Below are positions 1 to 5,793 of a DNA stretch of 32,492 bases, one piece after another; position 1 is the first letter of the stretch, and the number at the start of each line of letters is the position of its first letter. The notes beneath the pieces were generated by a model. The model had not been told where the DNA came from. It was given only the letters and a program-made list of their open reading frames with translations, and did no database searches. The position numbers and the translations under genes were made by a program. Source of the DNA: an uncultured Paludibacter sp. (GTDB taxonomy: Bacteria > Bacteroidota > Bacteroidia > Bacteroidales > Paludibacteraceae). The stretch spans positions 1-32,492 of the forward strand of contig CALFXE010000164.1 in assembly GCA_937927845.1 (NCBI GenBank), in the 5' to 3' direction.

Positions 1-187
1 GATAGTTGCACGTGAAAAAATCCTTATCGATTTATGGGAAAGTGCCGATTTTTTTAGTTCTCGCAGCTTGGATGTGTTTATTGCCAAACTACGTAAGCAC
101 CTTGCGTACGATCCTTCTATTCAAATTGTTACAATAAAAGGAAAAGGTATAATCCTTAAAACAGAGGGGGTTAGTGAATGCAAATAA
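1..187 (+). CDS. OmpR-family response regulator, C-terminal fragment (cut by window edge)
   Basis: The reading frame is open from base 2 to a TAA at 185-187 and encodes the last 61 residues of a winged-helix DNA-binding domain (ARxKIL...SRSLDVFIAKLRKHL...TIKGKGIIL). It matches the end of the complete regulator at 3157-3861 almost residue for residue. Base 1 aligns with base 3684, and over about 165 bp I count roughly eight or nine mismatches, mostly in third codon positions. The two tails differ: this copy ends in SECK, the other in L. The start and the receiver domain lie outside the window. By homology it is the DNA-binding output of a two-component system. The close match implies a fairly recent duplication of the regulator gene. 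Confidence 0.85.
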   Translation, partial: IVAREKILIDLWESADFFSSRSLDVFIAKLRKHLAYDPSIQIVTIKGKGIILKTEGVSECK

Positions 188-271
188 ATATGTAATGTTG
201 TTGTTAAAAGTTACTTGGTATTTTTATGTTTAGCTGCTTTTCTTGAACATCCTTCAAAATCAAGGAATATC

Positions 272-400
272 CTAAATCCGGAAAAGAATCCTAATGAGTT
301 TGTTGCGATTTATTTCCAATCCGAACCTTTTATTTTGTCCTTGTGCATAAGAGCATTCGGAGATAAGAAATAAAGAAAGAATTAATACAATATTTTTCAT
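272..400 (-). pseudogene. 42-residue signal-peptide ORF, probable remnant of an exported protein
   Basis: Reading leftward from an ATG at 400, the frame begins MKNIVLILSLFLISECSYAQ, a good signal peptide ending in a Bacteroidota-style AQ cleavage context, and continues for only 22 residues to a TAG at 272-274. The DNA beyond the stop stays open in a shifted frame for about 25 codons, so a frameshift may have ended a longer gene. The leader resembles that of the barrel protein at 673-1257, which makes a decayed paralogue plausible. A genuine small secreted peptide cannot be excluded. Confidence 0.4.
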
Positions 401-416
401 ATTATAATTGATTAAC

Positions 417-456
417 AAAGAAGTTATCTCAAAATGATTTTAGAGATAACTTCTTT
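417..456. terminator. Hairpin, probable bidirectional terminator
   Basis: GAAGTTATCTC at 420-430 pairs perfectly with GAGATAACTTC at 443-453 across a 12-nt loop. It is flanked by AAA on the left and TTTT on the right, so it could stop transcription from either side. It sits just after the end of the small minus-strand ORF at 479-574. Confidence 0.6.
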
Positions 457-478
457 TTGAGTTGCATATGCTGCTTCT

Positions 479-574
479 TTATAATTTATATTTTAGTCTT
501 GCAAATTGTTTGTTTTGTGCAAAATTTGGAATTGAAATACATAATGCAATAAGAATTATAATCTTGTGTTTCAT
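479..574 (-). pseudogene. 31-residue signal-peptide ORF, probable truncated exported protein
   Basis: From an ATG at 574 the frame reads MKHKIIILIALCISIPNFAQ followed by 11 basic residues and a TAA at 479-481. The first 20 residues are a convincing signal peptide, but the mature part is too short for a recognisable domain. It lies downstream of the barrel gene at 673-1257 on the same strand and before the hairpin at 417-456. It is either a decapitated barrel gene or a tiny secreted peptide. The DNA gives no way to choose. Confidence 0.35.
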
Positions 575-672
575 AAAATTGATTTTTTAATTATCTGTTA
601 TTGATATCTCTTGCCATCATCCGTTATGGTTATTGTATATATGTTTTCAAAGTAATATTACCTGACCATCTC

Positions 673-1257
673 TCACAATTTTATTCCAAATTTTGTTTTA
701 ATTACTGTATTTGGATTGTAACTTTCCGGACTATAATTTACTTCCATCCCTACATAAATCTTATTGATTTCAAAGCCGGTACCAACTAAAAAACCACCAC
801 CTACAGGGTCTGTCCATGTTGCCAATAAAACATATTTGGAAAAACCCTCGGGACTTCTATATAGTGATTTACCACCGGTGAAAACTGAAAAATAACCACC
901 TAAATTGAATTTCAATTTACTTCTTTCAGAAAGTTTTATTCCTATTGCTATCGATGCAGGTAATTCTATAAAACTATAATTATATATTACGCCGCTATCA
1001 AAGCTTACCATTTTATCTACAACCAATTCACTTGTTGGCCAATCACTGTCAGTTGATACAAAATTGTAATTTAATCCGGTTTGGAAACTCCATGTTTTTG
1101 AAAAAGGTAAATTAATAACTGCTCCAAAATTAAAACCCGGTTGTGTTAGATCGTAAAGATTTATAGCATGGCTCGTACCACCCAAAATATAGCAATCTAC
1201 TTGAGCATTCACAATTAATGATATACTCAAAAAAATACTTAATATAATTTTTTTCAT
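673..1257 (-). CDS. Outer-membrane beta-barrel protein (porin-family-like)
   Basis: The 194-residue product starts with a signal peptide (MKKIILSIFLSISLIVNAQ). It continues as alternating hydrophobic/polar strands typical of a small eight-stranded barrel: FNFGAVINLPF, WSFQTGLNYNF, IELPASIAIGIKL, LKFNLGGYFSVF, YVGMEVNYSP, and a C-terminal strand ending TKFGIKL. Length and pattern fit the OMP_b-brl porin-like families of Bacteroidota. The exact family is inferred, not shown. It would sit in the outer membrane. Function is unknown; neighbours suggest only a general envelope role. A hairpin at 1274-1303 separates it from the lipoprotein gene upstream. Confidence 0.7.
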   Translation of the reverse strand: MKKIILSIFLSISLIVNAQVDCYILGGTSHAINLYDLTQPGFNFGAVINLPFSKTWSFQTGLNYNFVSTDSDWPTSELVVDKMVSFDSGVIYNYSFIELPASIAIGIKLSERSKLKFNLGGYFSVFTGGKSLYRSPEGFSKYVLLATWTDPVGGGFLVGTGFEINKIYVGMEVNYSPESYNPNTVIKTKFGIKL

Positions 1258-1273
1258 TGATTTAATTTTTATG

Positions 1274-1303
1274 AGAGGCTATCTTCATTTTGAGATAGCC
1301 TCT
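1274..1303. terminator. Hairpin between lipoprotein and barrel genes
   Basis: AGAGGCTATCT (1274-1284) pairs perfectly with AGATAGCCTCT (1293-1303) around an 8-nt loop. It lies between the stop of the lipoprotein gene (1326) and the start of the barrel gene (1257), both on the minus strand. The T-tract on the minus side is weak, so it may be a leaky terminator or an mRNA-stabilising stem. Confidence 0.5.
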
Positions 1304-1325
1304 TTTGTGTTAAAAAATATTTATA

Positions 1326-2621
1326 TTATTGAGCACTAACAGACATCATAAAACTTGGACTAAAACGATAAATATATTTGCCGTCTATTTGGTTATGTAC
1401 CTTGGTTTGAGTTGGCGTACCCCAAAAATTCCTTTTTGTAACCTCAGTCCACTTCCAATCATCCTTACGAATCCCATTTTTAGCGATGTCATAAAAATAG
1501 CTCCTACCTAAGGGTTGCAATGCAATAATATCATCATATTTTGAAAATTTAGCATTTACACTTGCTCCTACTTCTACTCCATCAATTTTTGCTTTTACAG
1601 TTATACTTGTCTCATAAGTTGTACCTGGATCATATTCATATACAGATAAACCTTGTTCTACTTTATCACTATGCCAATCATAATCCCACTCAATATCAAT
1701 AGGATACCAGCCAGACATTTTCTGATCTTTTGCGTAACCCACGTATTTTCTTGGCATCTGGAACGTACTCATCTGGGAGAAAGAACCTGTATAGTTTTTA
1801 GTTTGATCATTCCATGAAAATGAGTTTGAACTTCTCAATATACGCATATCTAAAGTTGCTTTAAATATTGTACAATAATACTCAGTAAGGTAAATTTTAT
1901 GGAACGTTGCTCTGAAGCCATCATTTGTTGCTGTCTTACTTCTTTGTGCATGTCTAACATTTGCTGCAGATTGGGTTGTATTTTCTGGTTGGTACGGAAT
2001 TAATATCCAAACCGGGTGCTTGTCTGCATAAGATTGACTGACAATAACCTCTGAGATATTACCTAATTTGTCAAGAAGATATCCAACGTTCGTTGAATCA
2101 TTATTCATAGGATCAAACGAGATAGCCGGTATTCTATTATCTTCATCATAATCTTCTAATGGATAAGGACAGTTTAGTATAACATTATTCTCAATCAAAA
2201 ACTGAATTAATGAATCTGGATTTGAAAATGTATTTGAATTTATTCCATTAATTCCACCGATCTTTTGTGGCCTGTTTTTGGTGAATGCTGTTTTAAAATC
2301 AGAAGTAAACTTGTTAGAATTTACTTTTACACGTAATGCACTCGATTTAGAGGTTGTACTAAATAAATCTTTGAGCATCACGCGATCTTCCATATAATTT
2401 GATGACCCAGCTACAATAACTTTGTTTAATTCATCAAAGTAGGTTTCATCACTCGTAATCATATTTAAAAGGATATTTGTTGTTGTTTCTAATGCACTAC
2501 GCATTTTTTGTTGTTCAGTGTTAAATTCTGTTTTATCTTTATCAATTATCACGTCATTTTTCTCACAAGCCGTAAACACTATTCCAATTGCGACCGCAAA
2601 TATACATATTAATTTGTTCAT
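1326..2621 (-). CDS. Hypothetical lipoprotein, 431 residues
   Basis: The N-terminus MNKLICIFAVAIGIVFTAC is a lipoprotein signal with lipobox FTAC, so Cys19 would be acylated and the protein anchored in the inner or outer membrane. The mature part is rich in Asn, Ser and Thr. The C-terminal half is rich in aromatic beta-strand-like segments (WSYP-type runs such as WYPIDIEWDYDWHSD and DDWKW). I recognise no catalytic motif or named family. It stands alone: a hairpin follows it, and about 530 bp without a confident gene precede it. The A-rich leader just before the ATG is typical of translation starts in this phylum. Confidence 0.7.
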   Translation of the reverse strand: MNKLICIFAVAIGIVFTACEKNDVIIDKDKTEFNTEQQKMRSALETTTNILLNMITSDETYFDELNKVIVAGSSNYMEDRVMLKDLFSTTSKSSALRVKVNSNKFTSDFKTAFTKNRPQKIGGINGINSNTFSNPDSLIQFLIENNVILNCPYPLEDYDEDNRIPAISFDPMNNDSTNVGYLLDKLGNISEVIVSQSYADKHPVWILIPYQPENTTQSAANVRHAQRSKTATNDGFRATFHKIYLTEYYCTIFKATLDMRILRSSNSFSWNDQTKNYTGSFSQMSTFQMPRKYVGYAKDQKMSGWYPIDIEWDYDWHSDKVEQGLSVYEYDPGTTYETSITVKAKIDGVEVGASVNAKFSKYDDIIALQPLGRSYFYDIAKNGIRKDDWKWTEVTKRNFWGTPTQTKVHNQIDGKYIYRFSPSFMMSVSAQ

Positions 2622-2701
2622 TTTTTTTTAAAATTTTAATTGTTGTTTTTTGTATTTATTATTGTGCCTTCATAACCTACAACCGGAGATTACTTTTTTA
2701 T

Positions 2702-2785
2702 TATCTTTGTCGTTCCTCTTCTGATAAAAGAACGACCGTTTTTGGTTGAGCCGTCCTGTAAGGTCTTTTGCAGGACGGCTTTTTC
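2702..2785 (+). ncRNA. Candidate small RNA or tandem orphan hairpins
   Basis: A promoter-like TATCTTTG (2702-2709) is followed at once by two terminator-like stems. GTCGTTC (2709-2715) pairs with GAACGAC (2730-2736) and is followed by CGTTTTT. AGCCGTCCTG (2749-2758) pairs with CAGGACGGCT (2771-2780) and is followed by TTTT. No plus-strand gene lies upstream, so the terminators have nothing obvious to terminate except a transcript of about 70 nt begun locally. I see no clear -33 TTG element. Alternatively, on the minus strand these stems would form the leader of the lipoprotein gene at 1326-2621. Confidence 0.3.
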
Positions 2786-2924
2786 AATCAGATGATTTGA
2801 TCTCATAGTAGTTAATTTCATATCTGTTGGTTGTTATATAATTACTATTATTTTATCTCCATTCACTAACTCCAATTTTCCATGTGCAAAGCTCCAAACT
2901 TTTTTTGTATAATCAGGTTAATGG

Positions 2925-2962
2925 AATGTTATATAACATTGCGGTTTACGTTATATAACATT
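2925..2962. promoter_or_regulatory. Tandem GTTATATAAC palindromes upstream of the response regulator
   Basis: AATGTTATATAACATT (2925-2940) is a perfect 16-bp palindrome. A second box, ACGTTATATAACATT (2948-2962), shares the core GTTATATAAC. The core starts at 2928 and 2950 are 22 bp apart, two helical turns. The same pair with the same spacing lies before the kinase gene at 4259-4290. A degenerate copy (GTTATATAAT) occurs at 2833-2842. These are probable operators, most simply for the regulator they precede (autoregulation is an inference). Confidence 0.7.
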
Positions 2963-3030
2963 GGAGGCTTTGTAATGTGCTGATTAATAGAGAGTAAATT
3001 GTTATATGGTTTTTATAGGATGTGAGGATT

Positions 3031-3106
3031 GTTAACGTAGATACATATTTCTGTTAACATTCGCGTTAAAATATAACATAACAATCAGGGAAAAGCCATA
3101 TCTTTG
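3031..3106 (+). promoter_or_regulatory. Response-regulator promoter with GTTAAC box pair
   Basis: Two GTTAAC hexamers start at 3031 and 3053, 22 bp apart. A Bacteroidota -7 element TATCTTTG lies at 3099-3106, 46 bp after the second box start. Transcription would begin near 3112-3114, giving a leader of about 45 nt before the ATG at 3157. The arrangement is nearly superimposable on the kinase promoter at 4361-4437. Confidence 0.6.
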
Positions 3107-3156
3107 CACCAAATGAAACATATCAGCTAATAACATAATTTTAACATACAACTAAA

Positions 3157-3861
3157 ATGATAAAAATTCTTTTTATAGAAGATGATAAAACTTGTGCTTA
3201 TACCACACAGGGTGGGTTGGAGTTATTAGATATCTATGATGTAGAGGTAGCTCACAACGGCAAAGAAGGATTAGAACTGTTCGACCGGTTTCAACCTGAT
3301 GTGTTAGTTACGGATATTGAAATGCCTGAAATGGATGGTTATGAGTTGGTAAGGCAGGTACGAATAAAAGATAAATCTGTTGTTATCATCATGGCGTCAG
3401 GTAGAACTATGCCTAAAGATGTGCTGAAAGGATACGAACTTGGAGTGGACGATTACATCAAAAAACCGTTTGTTGCAGAAGAACTTCATGCACATATTCA
3501 GGCTATTCTGAAACGTATGAGTAGTAAATATAACAAAGATGTAGCCGATGCGTACGATTTTCTTTATATCGGAAATTATAAGTTTAATTTCAGAGAAGAA
3601 ACGTTGGAATTACGTATGCAGAAACAGAAATTGACCACACGAGAAGCTGATATCCTTAAAATGCTGTACGAAAATAAAAATACGATAGTTGCACGTGAAA
3701 AAATCCTTATCGATTTATGGGAAAGTGCCGATTTTTTTCATTCTCGCAGCTTAGATGTGTTCATTGCCAAACTACGTAAACATCTTGCATACGATCCTTC
3801 TATTCAAATTGTTACAATAAAAGGAAAAGGTATAATTCTTAAAACAGAGGGAGTATTGTGA
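3157..3861 (+). CDS. OmpR-family two-component response regulator
   Basis: The 234-residue protein has a receiver domain at about 2-118 and a winged-helix DNA-binding domain at about 135-230. The receiver keeps the acidic pocket (Glu8, Asp9, Asp10), the phospho-acceptor Asp53 in VTDIEMPEMDG, Ser81 in the Thr/Ser switch position, and Lys103 in the IKKPF motif, so it should be phosphorylated normally. The output domain has the expected LTTREADIL start and the RSLDVFIAKLRKHL recognition-helix region. It is probably the partner of the histidine kinase at 4444-5793. Each gene has its own promoter with matching operator arrays, which implies control by the same factor, likely this protein. A nearly identical C-terminal fragment lies at 1-187. 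Confidence 0.93.
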   Translation: MIKILFIEDDKTCAYTTQGGLELLDIYDVEVAHNGKEGLELFDRFQPDVLVTDIEMPEMDGYELVRQVRIKDKSVVIIMASGRTMPKDVLKGYELGVDDYIKKPFVAEELHAHIQAILKRMSSKYNKDVADAYDFLYIGNYKFNFREETLELRMQKQKLTTREADILKMLYENKNTIVAREKILIDLWESADFFHSRSLDVFIAKLRKHLAYDPSIQIVTIKGKGIILKTEGVL

Positions 3862-3879
3862 ATGTATATATAAAACATC

Positions 3880-3912
3880 AGAGTTACTCTAACTAAATGA
3901 TAGAGCAACTCT
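3880..3912. terminator. Stem-loop after the response regulator
   Basis: AGAGTTACTCT (3880-3890) pairs with AGAGCAACTCT (3902-3912) with one mismatch, and the stem can extend into the loop (TCTA/TAGA). There is no T-tract, so it is an imperfect terminator or an mRNA 3'-end stem. It begins 19 bp after the stop codon. The DNA from here to 4034 holds no recognisable gene. Confidence 0.4.
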
Positions 3913-4034
3913 AATGTAAGTGCTGGCAAGAACATAATCACTCAACGTGCTTTCTGTACTGTCTCTGTTTTTTTATCCGTAAATCCTATTCTGAAGATAT
4001 TGGAAGTCGACAAGCACATTCGCGAACGTAACCA

Positions 4035-4169
4035 TTATTTTACAATTATATCTCGATAGCGTAGTTGTCCGTTTTGGTCATAATAAAACACTCTGATTAT
4101 TTTTCCGCCGAGACAACTGTTCATTTGTTGCAGACTTAATGTTCTGCCTTTCTTTCGCAAAGTTTCCAT
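4035..4169 (-). CDS. Double-glycine-leader peptide precursor, candidate signal peptide or RiPP
   Basis: The 44-residue product begins METLRKKGRTLSLQQMNSCL and then Gly21-Gly22. The pattern Leu-Ser-Leu-x-x-Met-x-x-Cys-Leu-Gly-Gly matches the classic leader cut by peptidase-containing ABC transporters. Cleavage after GG would release a 22-residue, basic, Tyr-rich peptide (KIIRVFYYDQ... to ...DIIVK) without cysteine. I chose the ATG at 4169 rather than the in-frame ATG at 4220 because the GG-leader length then fits and the preceding AATTTAAAATTATTTATT is a typical leader for this phylum. The gene lies between a response regulator and a histidine kinase, divergent from the kinase. Their shared 4170-4443 interval holds the operator boxes. 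No processing transporter or radical-SAM gene is in the window. A pheromone role is inference. Confidence 0.6.
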   Translation of the reverse strand: METLRKKGRTLSLQQMNSCLGGKIIRVFYYDQNGQLRYRDIIVK

Positions 4170-4258
4170 AATAAATAATTTTAAATTAGTTGTTTTGTTG
4201 ACTAAATTTCTTGTCTGCAAAACTGGAAACTTTCTCGTAACAAGTAGGTTAACAGAAC

Positions 4259-4290
4259 GTTATATAACATGGCAGTTTATGTTATATAAC
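4259..4290. promoter_or_regulatory. Tandem GTTATATAAC boxes between peptide and kinase genes
   Basis: Two exact GTTATATAAC cores lie at 4259-4268 and 4281-4290, again 22 bp apart, each followed by AT. The intervening sequence also resembles that at 2938-2949. The position between the divergent peptide gene (start 4169) and kinase gene (start 4444) means one bound protein could control both. Confidence 0.7.
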
Positions 4291-4360
4291 ATTGGATGTT
4301 ATGTAGCGTGTTGATTATAAGGAGTAAAGAGCCGGATATTGTATGTCGAATGCAAGTGTT

Positions 4361-4437
4361 GTTAACATAGACATATATTCTATGTTAATTTTTCTGCTTG
4401 ATGTTATGTAATAGATAGTGGAAAAGATATATCTTTG
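4361..4437 (+). promoter_or_regulatory. Histidine-kinase promoter with inverted repeat and -7 element
   Basis: TTAACATAGA (4362-4371) and TCTATGTTAA (4379-4388) form a perfect 10-bp inverted repeat with a 7-nt spacer, containing GTTAAC/GTTAAT boxes at 4361 and 4384. TATCTTTG at 4430-4437 is a consensus -7 element, 46 bp after the second box, exactly as in the regulator promoter. The start codon at 4444 is only 7 nt past the element, so the mRNA may be leaderless. Confidence 0.6.
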
Positions 4438-4443
4438 CACTGC

Positions 4444-5793
4444 ATGAGAAACATCTGGCACATAAAAGTATTTACTGTTACGGCTATACTCCTTATTTTT
4501 ATATTACAGGGAGCATGGTTGTACTATACATATTCTATTGTTCAGCAACAAACGCAGGTACATATCAACAATGCTTTTAAAGAAGCATCGTATAAAGAAT
4601 TACGAAAAAGAGAAAATGAGAGTAAGGATATTTTGTACAATAAACAAGCGGAGGCACAAGAATATATTATAGGAAGTATGGAGATTGATCCCTGTGAAGC
4701 TCCCGATATTTTATTAAATTTAGTGCTTCAGGAACATTTATATAAAAATCAATTTTACGCTTCTCTGCATTATTTAGATTCCATTTTTCATTTTGAGATT
4801 GAGAATAAAAACATCTATGGAAAATTCATTATTAATCGCATAAATGCTCAAACGGGAGAGGTGTTGGAAACAACAGATAAGGAACATAAGGGTTCGTTAC
4901 AAGGTGCTCTTTACTCCAATATCATCCCCATTCGCATGGATAAAAGCGAAGGTTTACAGGTGTTGTTGGTTTCGCCATATCGTTCCGTTTTTTTGCAAAT
5001 GACATTTATACTGATACTTTCTGTGCTATTGATACTGTTCGTAGCGTATGCTATGTTCTATCAGATGAGTTCTTTTATCAAAGAAAAACATCTTCGACAA
5101 TTGCATACCGATTTTTCGCACGCTCTTACTCACGACATGGCGACACCACTGCAAACTATAGCTCAGGTTAACAGCCTGCTTGCCAACGAAAAACTGTACA
5201 ATGACCCCGATAAACGTGCGAAATATATTGATCTTGCACGACAGCAAATACTTAATCTACAAGCACTCACCGACAGGATACTTACTGTGGCAAAGGCTGA
5301 GAAATCTGCATTAGATGTAAATCTGTCGTCGGTCAACCTAAGAGATATTATTTTACCGTTAACGGATAAATTCAATGTTCAGGCAAGAAAACCGGTGGAA
5401 TTTAGCGTGTCTTTTTCACCTGAAGATATCAGTCTGCAAGCCGACATTACTTTGCTTTCCAATGCCGTAAGTAATCTGATAGACAATGCTATAAAGTATT
5501 CGGGCAGTAGGATTAAAATAACAATACGTTGCGAACGAAAAGACAATGATGTGTTTATCTACATCAAAGACAACGGTTACGGTATGTCTGAAAAAGATCA
5601 GACAAAAGTATTTACGATGTTCGAACGCGGTAAAGCGGTAACACGCAAAGAAGCCAAAGGATTTGGTCTGGGATTAAGTTATGTGAAAAGTGTGATAGAA
5701 GCTCATGGAGGTGCCATTACCTTATCAAGTAAAGAAGGTCAAGGTTCAGAGTTTGTGTTGTTTTTCACTCTCTTCGAATCCCACGCAAAATAA
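4444..5793 (+). CDS. Membrane sensor histidine kinase
   Basis: The 449-residue protein has a membrane segment at about 10-28, a periplasmic sensor of roughly 150 residues, a second membrane segment at about 181-205, then HisKA and HATPase domains. His230 in LTHDMATPLQ is the phospho-acceptor. Asn348 in LIDNAIKYS is the N box, with DNGYGM and GFGLGLSYV as the ATP-lid motifs. The sensor matches no domain I know. The ATG at 4444 is preferred to an upstream TTG (4435) that falls inside the -7 element. The partner is most likely the regulator at 3157-3861. The nearby GG peptide is a possible ligand (inference). The last 55 bp overlap the convergent OPT transporter gene. Confidence 0.92.
   Translation: MRNIWHIKVFTVTAILLIFILQGAWLYYTYSIVQQQTQVHINNAFKEASYKELRKRENESKDILYNKQAEAQEYIIGSMEIDPCEAPDILLNLVLQEHLYKNQFYASLHYLDSIFHFEIENKNIYGKFIINRINAQTGEVLETTDKEHKGSLQGALYSNIIPIRMDKSEGLQVLLVSPYRSVFLQMTFILILSVLLILFVAYAMFYQMSSFIKEKHLRQLHTDFSHALTHDMATPLQTIAQVNSLLANEKLYNDPDKRAKYIDLARQQILNLQALTDRILTVAKAEKSALDVNLSSVNLRDIILPLTDKFNVQARKPVEFSVSFSPEDISLQADITLLSNAVSNLIDNAIKYSGSRIKITIRCERKDNDVFIYIKDNGYGMSEKDQTKVFTMFERGKAVTRKEAKGFGLGLSYVKSVIEAHGGAITLSSKEGQGSEFVLFFTLFESHAK

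Noticed and set aside
3904..4066. Plus-strand open frame of about 50 codons including NPILKILEVDKHIRERNHYF
   Set aside because: It has no plausible start or leader, no family resemblance, and largely overlaps the better-supported GG-peptide gene on the other strand.
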